Below the pieces are notes generated by a model, which saw only the letters and a list, made by a program, of their open reading frames with translations, searched no databases and was not told the DNA's origin. A stretch of 40,543 bases of DNA, taken from contig DHGT01000039.1 in assembly GCA_002402905.1 (NCBI GenBank), forward strand, positions 1 to 40,543, in the 5' to 3' direction. The position numbers were made by a program, and so were the translations under genes. Positions 24,814 to 33,568 of this stretch are shown here, piece by piece (within the stretch, counting starts at the first letter, position 1; each line of letters begins with the position of its first letter). Source of the stretch: Desulfatitalea sp. UBA4791. Its GTDB lineage: Bacteria > Desulfobacterota > Desulfobacteria > Desulfobacterales > Desulfosarcinaceae.

Positions 24814-26082
24814 TCACCCCCCCGTCACCCCGAAAAATCCGTAGATCAGCATATTGAGCCAGTGCCGCAAACCGTCGTACGAGTAATAGCGCCGGGCCAC
24901 GGCATAGTTGTGTTCGACCATCTGTTCGCGCCGCCCTTCGGATTCAAGCGTCTCACGCACGTGGCGCACGTTCTTTTCGGTCAGGAATCCGTCCATGACG
25001 ATCACATCAAACCCCTTGGGTTCGATATCGCGCACGAAAATGGCATAGCGATTGATCAGCAACGGCTTTTTGAAATAAATCGCCTCGAGGAAGGCGTTGC
25101 CGAAGCCTTCGTACAAGCTGGGATAGGTGATGAAGTCGGCATGCGGGTAGATGTCCCAGAGCGAATAAGGGGCGTTGCCGCGGCGGCCATGACCATTGAA
25201 CGGATCTCTCATCTGCGTGTTGACCAGACGCAGGTCCACGCCGTGCTCCCGGGCAAAGACCTTGAGCCACTCGGCGTATTCGAATCCCTCGTCGCCCGCT
25301 TCGTGGGAAATCACCAGTTTGTATCTGGGGTCGCCGAGACGCCGGACCAGTTCGATGGCGTGTTCGATGCCTTTGCGCTGGACGATGCGGGTCGGTTGGA
25401 GGATCATCTTATCTTCCGGCGTCAACCCCACCGATTGTTTGAATGCGGCGGCATGGTCCGGATCCATCGGGGTACTGTTTTCAAAATCGAGCACATTGGG
25501 GATCACGGTCGAAGAAATGCCGGTGCGCAGGGCCAGCTCCTCCTGGGCCGCGGAGTTGATCACCGCGTGGGCGATGCTGTTGAGCTTGGGCGGAAACGAC
25601 ATCCGCAGAAAATCATCCACCGCATTGACGCTGAAACGGGTGCGCTCCCAGTAAAAATCGTGATGGTGGGCGATGGTGGGAATCTGGCGCTCGGCGATCA
25701 ATTCGGTCAGGGCGACGCCCAGGGGAATATGCAACGGAATGGTCAGGGCATTTTCAACGATCAGCATGTCGATGGCGTACTGCTCGATGAATTCACCCAA
25801 GGCCACCTTGATCAGGGTCTTGACCGCATGAATGGTGTCGGTCACATTGGATTTGCGGCTCTTGTGGCCGAAAACGCGGTCGTTGATCCACTGATTCTTC
25901 TCGTGCCGGAAATAGGCTTCGGGCACCAGCATGGAGATTTCCGGGTCCCGATCCAGGTCGCCGGCCAACCAGAAGCAGCGGTGACCGGCCTGTTCGAGCA
26001 CCTGGGCCCACTTGCTGGCCTCCAGGGTCACCCCGTCGGTGCCCGCGAAACGGGTGGAGACGAATCCGATGTTCTTGGTCAT
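24814..26082 (-). CDS. Glycosyltransferase family 4 protein
   Basis: A soluble GT-B glycosyltransferase of 422 residues from the ATG at 26082. The C-domain has IILQPTRIVQRKGIEHAIEL-type sequence (ILQPTRIVQRKGIEHAIEL) and the E-x7-E motif SLYEGFGNAFLEA, the retaining GT4 signature. The N-domain contains AHHHDFYWERTRF and a GxxG loop-like FAGTDGVTLEAS. The start is uncertain: ATG at 26082 has no good ribosome site, ATG at 26097 has GGTGGG nearby, and the frame opens further to 26145 overlapping galU. It sits between galU and the debranching gene, so UDP-glucose supplied by GalU is a plausible donor. Acceptor unknown: a glycogen primer, glucosyl osmolyte or envelope glycan are all possible. Confidence 0.85.
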   Translation of the reverse strand: MTKNIGFVSTRFAGTDGVTLEASKWAQVLEQAGHRCFWLAGDLDRDPEISMLVPEAYFRHEKNQWINDRVFGHKSRKSNVTDTIHAVKTLIKVALGEFIEQYAIDMLIVENALTIPLHIPLGVALTELIAERQIPTIAHHHDFYWERTRFSVNAVDDFLRMSFPPKLNSIAHAVINSAAQEELALRTGISSTVIPNVLDFENSTPMDPDHAAAFKQSVGLTPEDKMILQPTRIVQRKGIEHAIELVRRLGDPRYKLVISHEAGDEGFEYAEWLKVFAREHGVDLRLVNTQMRDPFNGHGRRGNAPYSLWDIYPHADFITYPSLYEGFGNAFLEAIYFKKPLLINRYAIFVRDIEPKGFDVIVMDGFLTEKNVRHVRETLESEGRREQMVEHNYAVARRYYSYDGLRHWLNMLIYGFFGVTGG

Positions 26083-26137
26083 GTCAGCGCCGTGCATGTG
26101 CAACCCACCGCGTGAACATTGCACGCAAGGAACGATC

Positions 26138-27013
26138 CTACCCACAGACGTTCAAGGTGCCTCGCAGAAAAGAGAGCAGGCGATCGCGAAGATCGGGCCG
26201 GTCCAAGGCATACGAGAGATTGGCCATCTGGAAACCCACCTTGGTGCCGCAATCGAAGCGTTCGCCTTCGTAGCGGTACCCGTAAATCGACTGCGTCGCC
26301 AGCAGCCGCGCCATGGCGTCGGTGATCTGAATCTCGCCGCCGGCGCCGGTCTCCTTGCGCTCCAGGATATCGAAGATTTCCGGCGTCAGGATATACCGGC
26401 CGATGATGGCCAGATTGGACGGCGCCTCGGCCGGTGCCGGCTTTTCCACCAGCCCGCGAATCCGGGTAATGCGATCTTCGGGTGGATCGGCGTCGAGAAT
26501 GCCGTAACTGGCCGTGGCCGTCGGGTCGACCTCCTCCACGCATACCAGGGAGGCCTGCAGGCGGTCGAACCGCTCGATCATCTGTTTGAGAACCGGCTTT
26601 TCCGATTTCATCAGGTCGTCGGCCAGCAAGACGGCGAACGGTTCGTTGCCGACGATCTTGCGGGCGCACCAGATGGCGTGCCCCAACCCCAATGGCTCGT
26701 TTTGACGGGTATAAATAAAGGTTCCCGATTCGGGGACCAGAAGGGTGATCTCCTTGAGGAGGGCATCTTTGCTGCGCGCCATCAAAGTGTGTTCCAGTTC
26801 GCAAAAATGGTCGAAATGGTCCTCGATGGCCTGCTTGCTGCGCCCGGTCACAAAGATGATCTCGCTGATGCCGGCGTTCAGCGCCTCTTCCACCGCATAT
26901 TGGATCAGCGGTTTGTCCACGACCGGCAACATCTCCTTGGGCATCGCCTTGGTTGCCGGGAGAAAACGGGTGCCCAAACCTGCCACAGGAAAAACAGCCT
27001 TGCGTACCTGCAT
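26138..27013 (-). CDS. galU: UTP--glucose-1-phosphate uridylyltransferase (GalU)
   Basis: A 291-residue nucleotidyltransferase. It begins MQVRKAVFPVAGLGTRFLP with the nucleotide-binding GxGTRFLPATKAMPKEMLP motif and has DKPLIQYAVEEAL (substrate), DDLMKSEKPVL (metal-binding Asp) and EKPAPAEAPSNLAIIGRYIL, all GalU landmarks. It makes UDP-glucose from glucose-1-phosphate and UTP. The ATG at 27013 follows AAAGGAGCAATGC. It precedes a GT4 gene and the glycogen cluster on the same strand; there is no glgC in view. This context suggests that UDP-glucose is the shared sugar donor, but GalU is a common housekeeping enzyme and also serves envelope polysaccharides. Confidence 0.95.
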   Translation of the reverse strand: MQVRKAVFPVAGLGTRFLPATKAMPKEMLPVVDKPLIQYAVEEALNAGISEIIFVTGRSKQAIEDHFDHFCELEHTLMARSKDALLKEITLLVPESGTFIYTRQNEPLGLGHAIWCARKIVGNEPFAVLLADDLMKSEKPVLKQMIERFDRLQASLVCVEEVDPTATASYGILDADPPEDRITRIRGLVEKPAPAEAPSNLAIIGRYILTPEIFDILERKETGAGGEIQITDAMARLLATQSIYGYRYEGERFDCGTKVGFQMANLSYALDRPDLRDRLLSFLRGTLNVCG

Positions 27014-27090
27014 GCATTGCTCCTTTGTGAACGGCGCTCCCGCCGGCACGGCAGGATCGACCGAATAAGGGATCTTGACCTACTGGCCGA

Positions 27091-28155
27091 CTAAAGCACC
27101 GGCTCGATCCAGCCCAAGGTGTCCTCGGCCCGGCCATATTGGATGTCGGAAATGGTATCGAACAGGCGCTGGGCGACGGGGCCGACTTTCCCACCGCTGA
27201 TGGTGATCACACGATCTTCATACTTGAGCTCGCCCACCGGAGAGACTACGGCCGCCGTGCCCGAACCGAAAATTTCAGTAAGACGCCCGGCCGAATGGGC
27301 CTCGAACACCTCGTCGATGCTGATCCTGCGTTCGCTCACCGCCATCCCCCAGGACTTGGCCAGCGCCAGGACCGAATCGCGGGTAACGCCCGGCAAAATG
27401 CTGCCGTTGAGCATGGGCGTGACCAGTTCGCCGTCGATGACGAACAGGATGTTCATCGATCCCACCTCTTCGACATACTTTTGCTCCACGCCGTCCAACC
27501 ACAACACCTGGGTATAGCCGGCCTCATGCGCCTTTTCGCCGGCCAGCAGGCTGGCGGCATAATTGCCCATGGTCTTGGTGTCGCCGATGCCGCCGCGCAC
27601 CGCACGCACATGCTCACGGGTCACCATAATTTTGACCGGATTGAACCCTTCCGGATAGTAGGCCCCCACCGGCGACAGGATGATATAGAAGCGATACGTA
27701 TGCGATGCACGCACGCCCAAATATGGATCGGTGGCGATCACCGTGGGCCGGATATAAAGAGAGGTCCCCGGCGCGGACGGCACCCACGCCTGCTCGACGC
27801 GCAGCAGCTCCTTGAGCGCCTCAAGGGCAAAGGCTTCGTCGATCTTCGGGATGCACAATTTGCCGGCCGAATAGTTCATCCTTTTGAGGTTGGCCTGGGG
27901 CCGGAACATCTGGATATGGCCGTCTGCGGTGCGATACGCCTTGAGTCCTTCGAAAATGCCCTGGCCGTAATGAAAAATCATGGTAGCCGGGTCCAGCACG
28001 AAAGGCGCGTTAGGTTCGATGCGCGCGTTGTGCCAACCCTTATCCGGCGCATAATCCATATTGAACATGTGGTCGGTGAAAAGCGTGCCAAAACCAAGTT
28101 TGTTTTCGTCCGGCTTTGACTTCAACTGATCTCTGCGGGTAACGGTTAACTGCAT
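27091..28155 (-). CDS. ilvE: Branched-chain amino acid aminotransferase
   Basis: A 354-residue class IV PLP aminotransferase of the IlvE (BCAT type II) branch. The Lys that binds PLP is in GDTKTMGNYAASLLAGEKA, and the substrate region VLWLDGVEQKYVEEVGSMN is characteristic of this branch. It interconverts leucine, isoleucine and valine with their 2-keto acids using glutamate/2-oxoglutarate. The start at 28155 follows GAGGAGATGTCC; the frame is open upstream to 28266 but without homology. It is transcribed on the same strand as galU with a 77-base gap. The upstream 396-base divergent gap should hold its promoter. Confidence 0.94.
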   Translation of the reverse strand: MQLTVTRRDQLKSKPDENKLGFGTLFTDHMFNMDYAPDKGWHNARIEPNAPFVLDPATMIFHYGQGIFEGLKAYRTADGHIQMFRPQANLKRMNYSAGKLCIPKIDEAFALEALKELLRVEQAWVPSAPGTSLYIRPTVIATDPYLGVRASHTYRFYIILSPVGAYYPEGFNPVKIMVTREHVRAVRGGIGDTKTMGNYAASLLAGEKAHEAGYTQVLWLDGVEQKYVEEVGSMNILFVIDGELVTPMLNGSILPGVTRDSVLALAKSWGMAVSERRISIDEVFEAHSAGRLTEIFGSGTAAVVSPVGELKYEDRVITISGGKVGPVAQRLFDTISDIQYGRAEDTLGWIEPVL

Positions 28156-28551
28156 GGACATCTCCTCAAACAATGGAATGGGTACATCGATCGCCGGCTG
28201 CAAGGGTGCGGACTGGCCGAATTGGAAAACAATAACACCACACCCCATCAACATGCAAGCCTGCAAGCATGCTTTTGGCAGCTATCCGGGCAAGCCTGAA
28301 CAATGCCGGCAATTGTCACCGGGCCAGATTCCATCATTTGATGGGACTTTGATGCCGTCGGCCGTTGACCGTGGTGATTGTTGACACACCATCAGGATGT
28401 TGTTATGTGAATTTGCTTGGCACAAAATGGCGGATTGTTCACATTTGATCGTTAGATCTCCATTCCGTACCTGTATCTATGGGATAGAAAGGGTGCCCGC
28501 CCACAAATAGGCGTATTGGCCGTTTGTCGATGGGCACAAATAGGAGCTCGC
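28156..28551. other. Divergent intergenic region between ilvE and the thiolase gene
   Basis: About 396 bases with no supported gene. It contains a palindrome AAGCATGCTT around 28265-28274 and a 7-bp inverted repeat ATGTGAA (28405-28411) / TTCACAT (28438-28444) separated by 26 bases, which could be an operator pair. A TTGACA at 28381 is the best -35-like hexamer for the thiolase direction, but its -10 partner is weak. Confidence 0.5.
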
Positions 28552-29793
28552 ATGAAAGAAGTTGTTATTGCCAGCGGCGCCCGAACGCCGGTGGGGCGCT
28601 ACATGGGTGCCCTTAAAACTATCGAAGCATATGACCTGGCCGCCCTGGTGATGAATGCCGCCGTGGAAAGAGCCGGAGTCGACCCGGCCGATGTGGACGA
28701 AGTGATCTTCGGCCAGGCGTATCAGAACGGTGAATATGTCAACATCGCACGGATGGGACTGCTGACGGCCGGCTGGCCGGACACCATCACCGGCGTTACC
28801 CTCGACCGCCGCTGCTGCACCGGTCTGGACGTGGTGCGTTTCGCCGCCTCCCTGATCCAATCCGGAGACGCCGAAATCGTGGTGGCCGGTGGGGTGGAAA
28901 GCATGAGCAACGCCGAGTTCTATCTGCCTGGCAACATCAAATGGGGCGTGGGCGGCACCGGTGGCATGCCCCGCGGCCACGGCGACCTGAACATCTGGGG
29001 CCTGCGCTTCTACGACCGCATCCAGCGCGCACGGGTCATGTCCCAACCCGAATTTCGCTTTGGGGTTCTGCCCTCGATGATGGCCTGGGCGGAAACCGCC
29101 GCCGAAGTCGAACAGATCTCCCGGGAAGCCTGCGACCAGTGGGCCCTGGAAAGCCACCAGAAAGCCTGCGCCGCCATCGCCGCCGGCAAGTTCAGCGAAG
29201 AGATCATCCCCGTACCGGTACCCCAGCGCAAGGGTGACCCGATCCTGGTGACCCAGGACGAAAACCCGCGCAGCGACACGACCCTGGCCCAGCTGGCTAA
29301 ATTACGGCCCGTGCTCGGCGGGGTCTGCACGGCCGGCAACTCCTCCACTGAAAACGACGGCGCCGCCGCCGTGGTGGTCACCAGCCGGGAAAAAGCCGAA
29401 GCGTTGGGCATCGAACCCATGGCCACCTTCAAGGCTTGCGTGGTGGCCGGCGACGACCCGCGCCACGCTTACCGAACTGTGGCCGTGGCAGCGGACAAGG
29501 TACTGAAAAAGACCGGCAACTCCATCGAAGAGATGGAACTGATCGAAATCCAGGAGGCCTTTGCCGCCCAGGTATTGGCCGATCTGAAAGAGATGGGCGT
29601 GAGCCCGGATGATTATGGCAAGGTCAATGTCAACGGCTCGGGCATCTCCCTGGGTCATCCCATTGCCGCCACCGGCACCCGTGTGCTGGTCTCCTTGCTG
29701 CACGAAATGCGGCGGCGCGGCACCCGCATGGCCATGGAGTGCATCTGCGGCGGTGGCGGCCTGGGCATCGCCGGCATTCTGGAACGGAAATAG
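28552..29793 (+). CDS. Acetyl-CoA C-acyltransferase (thiolase)
   Basis: A 413-residue thiolase. The acyl-enzyme Cys lies in DRRCCTGLDVVRFA (residues 88-89), the catalytic His in NGSGISLGHPIAATG, and the second Cys in CICGGGGLGIAGILER. It either cleaves 3-ketoacyl-CoA in beta-oxidation or condenses two acyl-CoAs; sequence does not fix the direction. The ATG at 28552 follows TAGGAGCTCGC. It is followed by an acyl-CoA dehydrogenase on the same strand with 69 bases between, so a two-gene beta-oxidation operon is likely. Close to FadA/ThlA-like enzymes of fatty-acid or aromatic degradation in anaerobes. Confidence 0.93.
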   Translation: MKEVVIASGARTPVGRYMGALKTIEAYDLAALVMNAAVERAGVDPADVDEVIFGQAYQNGEYVNIARMGLLTAGWPDTITGVTLDRRCCTGLDVVRFAASLIQSGDAEIVVAGGVESMSNAEFYLPGNIKWGVGGTGGMPRGHGDLNIWGLRFYDRIQRARVMSQPEFRFGVLPSMMAWAETAAEVEQISREACDQWALESHQKACAAIAAGKFSEEIIPVPVPQRKGDPILVTQDENPRSDTTLAQLAKLRPVLGGVCTAGNSSTENDGAAAVVVTSREKAEALGIEPMATFKACVVAGDDPRHAYRTVAVAADKVLKKTGNSIEEMELIEIQEAFAAQVLADLKEMGVSPDDYGKVNVNGSGISLGHPIAATGTRVLVSLLHEMRRRGTRMAMECICGGGGLGIAGILERK

Positions 29794-29862
29794 TCCGGCT
29801 TCGCCGGCATCAGCACAACTCAGCGATACGGTTTCGAATAAAAAACTTAAAGGGAGTCAACC

Positions 29863-31026
29863 ATGGATTTCAAACTTACCAAAGAACATGAAATGTTGCG
29901 CAAGGCCGTACAAGATTTCGCCAAGAAGAAAATAGCCCCCTTCGTGGACGAATGGGATGCCAAACACTATCTGCCCATTGAAGAAGTGATTCGTCCCATG
30001 GGCGAACTCGGATTTTTCGGCGCCGTGATCGGTGAAGAATACGGCGGAGAAGATATGGGCTGGCTGGCCGCCTCGATCATCACCGAAGAGATCGCCCGAG
30101 TTTCCAGCTCTCTGCGCGTGCAGTACAATCTGTTGGCCCTGGGCTGCGCATTTCCCATCTATAAATACGGCACCGAAGCCGCCAAACAAAAGTATGTACG
30201 CAAACTGTGCGAAGGCGAATATCTCGGCGGCTTTGCCATCACCGAACCCAACGCCGGATCCGACATCATGTCCATCGAGACCGAGGCCGAAGAAAAGGAA
30301 GACTGCTTCATCCTCAACGGCTCCAAGACATGGATATCCAACGCCAACCAGGCCGACGTGATCGTCTGCTACGCCTTCACCGACAAGGCCAAGAAAGGCA
30401 AGGGCCTCTCCGCCTTCATCGTGGAGCTGCGCAACTTCAACGGCATCAAGACCACCGACCTGGACAAGATGGGCTCCTACTCCTCGCCCACCGGAGAAAT
30501 CTTCTTCGACGGCACCCGTGTGCCCAAGGAGAACCTGCTGGGCAATGTCGGCGACGGCGCCAAAATCGTCTTCGGCTCCCTGAACAACACGCGCCTGTCG
30601 GCCGCCGCCGGCGCAGTGGGCTGCGCCCAGGCCTGTCTGGACATCGCCACCAAGTACTGCAACGAGCGCGTTCAGTTCGGCCAACAGATCGGCAAGTTCC
30701 AGATGAACCAGGACCTGATCGCCCAGATGGTCTGCGACGTGGAAGCGGCCCGCCTGCTGGTCTACAAGGCCTCCCTGCAGAAAGACGCCGGCCAGCTCGG
30801 CAACGGCATGGAAGTGGCCCAAGCCAAATACTTCGCCGGCGAAACCGCCATGAAATGCGCCAACTACGCCCTGCGCATCCTCGGCGCCTACGGCTACTCC
30901 ACCGAGTATCCCATCGCCCGTTTCTACCGCGACATCCCCACTTACATCATGGTGGAAGGCTCGGCCAATATCTGCAAAACCATCATCGCCCAGGATCAGC
31001 TCGGATACCGCAAAGCCAACCGGTAG
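29863..31026 (+). CDS. Acyl-CoA dehydrogenase
   Basis: A 387-residue flavoprotein of the acyl-CoA dehydrogenase family. The FAD-binding signature GFAITEPNAGSDI and the C-terminal quartet are clear, including RVQFGQQIGKFQMNQ and the catalytic-base Glu in YIMVEGSANICKTIIAQDQLG. It introduces a 2,3-double bond into an acyl-CoA and passes electrons to ETF. Length is full for short/medium-chain members. The ATG follows AAAGGGAGTCAACC. Paired with the thiolase upstream, it belongs to a beta-oxidation-like route; chain-length or branch preference cannot be read. A strong terminator lies 55 bases after the stop. Confidence 0.94.
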   Translation: MDFKLTKEHEMLRKAVQDFAKKKIAPFVDEWDAKHYLPIEEVIRPMGELGFFGAVIGEEYGGEDMGWLAASIITEEIARVSSSLRVQYNLLALGCAFPIYKYGTEAAKQKYVRKLCEGEYLGGFAITEPNAGSDIMSIETEAEEKEDCFILNGSKTWISNANQADVIVCYAFTDKAKKGKGLSAFIVELRNFNGIKTTDLDKMGSYSSPTGEIFFDGTRVPKENLLGNVGDGAKIVFGSLNNTRLSAAAGAVGCAQACLDIATKYCNERVQFGQQIGKFQMNQDLIAQMVCDVEAARLLVYKASLQKDAGQLGNGMEVAQAKYFAGETAMKCANYALRILGAYGYSTEYPIARFYRDIPTYIMVEGSANICKTIIAQDQLGYRKANR

Positions 31027-31365
31027 CCGACCTGCCACCGGAACGGCCTGTTCGATCTGCGATCCGGTACGTAACAATTTGAAGGCCATCGCCCGATATC
31101 GGGCGATGGCCTTTTTGCATGGCAACGGCGTCAATCAATTTCAAGGAATTCTCCAGCAGCTCCAACTGAATGTGATTCACATTGGAAGGCATGCATAACA
31201 GAAACCGTTTGATAGAAAAATTAGCAAGCCAACAGGCATGTATTCTTTTTTGTCGCAAAATCGTTTTGGAAAACAAGCCGAATCGTCTCTTGCCCGGAGT
31301 GGACACGATTGATACAAAGCGATTGAAAGAACAGGCACGAACCGGGGTGCCGTCTGCAAACACGT
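31027..31365. other. Gene-free stretch between the dehydrogenase gene and the HAD remnant
   Basis: This holds the terminator at 31082-31116 and then about 250 bases of lower-GC sequence. An 84-codon open frame (31182-31436) shows no recognisable domain and I do not call it a gene. It could be a scar left by the event that removed the front of the HAD gene. Confidence 0.5.
31082..31116 (+). terminator. Rho-independent terminator after the acyl-CoA dehydrogenase gene
   Basis: AAGGCCATCGCCCGAT followed immediately by ATCGGGCGATGGCCTT is a perfect 16-bp palindrome (31082-31113) running into TTT. The hairpin has no separate loop in the DNA, so four central bases must open to form it. It ends the thiolase/dehydrogenase transcript. 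Confidence 0.9.
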
Positions 31366-32061
31366 ATGAAACCGAAGGTGGCGTTGAAAAAGGAGGGCAG
31401 CGATGGGAATTTTATCTTGGATCGTCATGGGCTTGATCGTTTCAGGAAAAGCCTGGCCGCGCTGCTCGGTACGGATGATGACAACTTGGTCGAAGAGACG
31501 GTTTCTGTTTATCGGGAGCGGTTCGGTGCGGTCGGCCTGTTTGAAAATCGGGTCTACGACGGCATCCCCGAAATGCTTCAAACCCTCTCAAGCTTCGGCC
31601 ACATGCTATATGTGGCGACTGCCAAGCCATGGATTTTCGCCGAACGAATTGTCGATCATTTCGGCCTCAGCGGCCACTTCAAAGGGATCTACGGCTGCGA
31701 GCTGGATGGCGAACGGGGCGACAAGACAAGTTTGATCGCCCACATCCTGGATGCTGAATCCATCGATTCGTCCGAAACCGCGATGATCGGGGATCGCGAG
31801 CACGATATCATCGGGGCAAAGGCAAACAGGATTCCCGCTTTCGGCGTGCTCTGGGGGTACGGCACCAGGGACGAGCTGGAAGCCTCGGGTGCACGCGCCT
31901 GTTTCGGAAGTCCGAGGGAGATCGCAACCGCCTTCAATGGAGCGCCCGATTCCCAATCGCTGTCATTTCCTTCAAACGGCGCCGCCGACCGCGCGGGCTC
32001 AACCGGTAAAATGGCGCCAGTCTTTTGGGATCGGCGCCGGCCAGGCAGCCGGCGGCGATGA
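31366..32061 (+). pseudogene. HAD-family hydrolase remnant lacking the catalytic N-terminus
   Basis: A 231-codon frame whose middle and end match phosphoglycolate-phosphatase-like HAD proteins: FRKSLAALLGTDDDN, VGLFENRVYDGIPEMLQTL, motif II-like LYVATAKPWIFAE, motif III Lys in GERGDKTSLIA, and motif IV MIGDREHDIIGAKANRIPAFG with GVLWGYGTRDELE. The first about 60 residues of the family, including the nucleophile motif FDLDGT, are missing; the frame upstream of 31366 reads into a stop at 31324-31326 and the other frames give no match. Without the Asp nucleophile it cannot be a phosphatase. About 43 extra residues at the end run antisense to the DUF2064-GT2 gene (overlap 31934-32061), suggesting the original stop has gone. 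Could be a frameshift in sequencing, but no HAD N-terminus is seen in any frame. Confidence 0.72.
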
Positions 32062-33289
32062 GGTAGTTGATCAGGGTGGTGCGCACTATGCCCATCCGGC
32101 GCCAGCGCCGACCCGAGGTGATGGCCGCACCGGGGGCCAGCACGATGCGGCCCAGCCCGGCCATGTTGCGGGCCAGGAAAAGGTCTTCCGCGATAGGCAC
32201 CTCGGGGAAACCGCCCGCCTGCCAAAAACGTGCTCGGCGCATGAACAGGGCCTGGTCGCCGTAAGGCAGCTTGAGCCACCGCGCGCGCAGGCGAGCCACA
32301 GCCTCGATCCAGCGCATGGTCCGGCCCTGCAGATCGGTCTTGAACTGGAAGGCGCCCATGGCCACGCGCGGATCCATGAGCGCCTCGAAAATCTGGAGAT
32401 CGAAATCAGCGGGCAGGCGGGTATCGGCATGCAGAAAGAGCAGCACCCGCCCCCGGGCCTTTGCGGCGCCGACGTTCTGCTGCACGGCCCGACCGGGCGG
32501 CGTGACCAGCACCTCCGCGCCGGCGCGGCGCGCCAGCAGCAGTGTCTGGTCGCGGCTCCCGCCGTCGACCACGAGGGTTTCGACACCCGGGCGCAAGGTC
32601 TGTTCCACGGCTGCGGTAATGCGCGGCGCCTCGTTCAGGGCCGGAATGACGACACTCAGGTAGGGCCGACGCCAATCATAAGCCGGCCGCCAGACGCGCA
32701 GATCCTCGGGCGTGTCCGTGTCGTCGAGGGGCGGCAGCAGGGCCGCCGACAGGCCTTGCTGCATGGCCAGATCCAGGCTTTGGTCGAGCACCCGGCCGGT
32801 CCCCCACGCGATGCCGTCGAACACCCCCGCCGGCCGCCGGGTTCCCACCAGCCAGTAACCGCCGTCCCGGCTCGGCCCGAACACCAGGTCGTGGGAGTTA
32901 AGGGCCGCGAACGCCTGCGCCAGGTTCGATGCGGACAGGCCGGGAACATCGGTTCCCACCAGCACCACCTGGCGTGCTCCCCTCGCCAGGGCGTTTTCAA
33001 GGGCGCTTTGCATGCGCCGGCCCAGCCCCCCCTCTTTCTGGGGATAAAGGCCGACCCGCAGGCCGGCCAGCCAGCGTTCCATCTGCCCCGGCGTGCCGCC
33101 GGTATAGGCAACCTCCACCGGCGCCAGGCCGGCACGCACCATCGTCGCCAGGGTTCGCTCAGTCAATTCGCGTTGAAGCTCGGCTGCCCCCAAAGGCCCG
33201 AGCAGCGGTATCAGCCGGGTTTTGGTCTCTCCGGGACGCGGATAGCGGCCGAACAGGATGAGTCGGCGTTGGGCAGATGGTTGCGGCAT
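31934..33289 (-). CDS. DUF2064 - GT2 glycosyltransferase fusion (TIGR04282/TIGR04283-like)
   Basis: A 451-residue protein with two GT-A-like domains. The N-terminal half (about 1-200) is a DUF2064/TIGR04282-type domain (LILFGRYPRPGETKTRLIP, VLVGTDVPGLSASNLA, LVFGPSRDGGYWLVG). The C-terminal half (about 213-440) is a family 2 glycosyltransferase (LSVVIPALNEAPRITAAVEQ, LVVDGGSRDQT, LLFLHADTRLPADFD), resembling TIGR04283 proteins annotated with arsenosugar biosynthesis. No arsM or arsS gene is near, so that pathway is unsupported. The ATG at 33289 is chosen by the start of homology; the only purine-rich stretch (AAAGGAAA) is rather far. A GTG start at 33355 would add 22 residues without similarity. 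It overlaps the HAD remnant at its 3' end. Confidence 0.85.
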   Translation of the reverse strand: MPQPSAQRRLILFGRYPRPGETKTRLIPLLGPLGAAELQRELTERTLATMVRAGLAPVEVAYTGGTPGQMERWLAGLRVGLYPQKEGGLGRRMQSALENALARGARQVVLVGTDVPGLSASNLAQAFAALNSHDLVFGPSRDGGYWLVGTRRPAGVFDGIAWGTGRVLDQSLDLAMQQGLSAALLPPLDDTDTPEDLRVWRPAYDWRRPYLSVVIPALNEAPRITAAVEQTLRPGVETLVVDGGSRDQTLLLARRAGAEVLVTPPGRAVQQNVGAAKARGRVLLFLHADTRLPADFDLQIFEALMDPRVAMGAFQFKTDLQGRTMRWIEAVARLRARWLKLPYGDQALFMRRARFWQAGGFPEVPIAEDLFLARNMAGLGRIVLAPGAAITSGRRWRRMGIVRTTLINYLIAAGCLAGADPKRLAPFYRLSPRGRRRRLKEMTAIGNRALH

Positions 33290-33520
33290 CGACGGGCGGC
33301 GTTTCCTTTCCGAGCAGGATATACAATTTCTATCATGGGTGCAGGCGGTAGTCACTGTTTGTATGATAGCAAGATCCCGTATGGGCGGGCTTTATGCCCG
33401 CCCGCAACGCCCACTTGGCTGAATGACATTGAATAAGACCGCATCGCAATGGAGATGACAGGCCCGCAATTCCGCTTGACGGCCCGCACGTTTTCACCTA
33501 TCAATCATCGCGATGGATTC

Positions 33521-33544
33521 AATCAAGCCACCCAGGGCTTGATT
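33521..33544 (+). promoter_or_regulatory. First hairpin of the pabA leader
   Basis: AATCAAGCC (33521-33529) pairs with GGCTTGATT (33536-33544) around a six-base loop. The loop and stem contain AGCCACCCA (33526-33534), which is repeated exactly at 33570-33578 in the terminator stem, so the 3' arm of the terminator could pair with either copy. A switching role is inferred. Confidence 0.5.
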
Positions 33545-33568
33545 CCAAAATGAGTTATGCCATAGGCT

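Noticed and set aside
28415..28435. Sigma-54 promoter TTGGCACAAAATGGCGG upstream of the thiolase gene
   Set aside because: The GG to GC spacing is one base short of the required distance and the -12 box is not TTGC.
31182..31436. An 84-codon frame before the HAD remnant as a real small gene
   Set aside because: No recognisable domain, poor ribosome site, and it overlaps the remnant in another frame.
33513..33542. Nine-codon leader peptide (MDSIKPPRA) as a classical amino-acid attenuator for pab
   Set aside because: No ribosome-binding site and no run of aromatic codons, so ribosome stalling on Trp or Phe is not expected.
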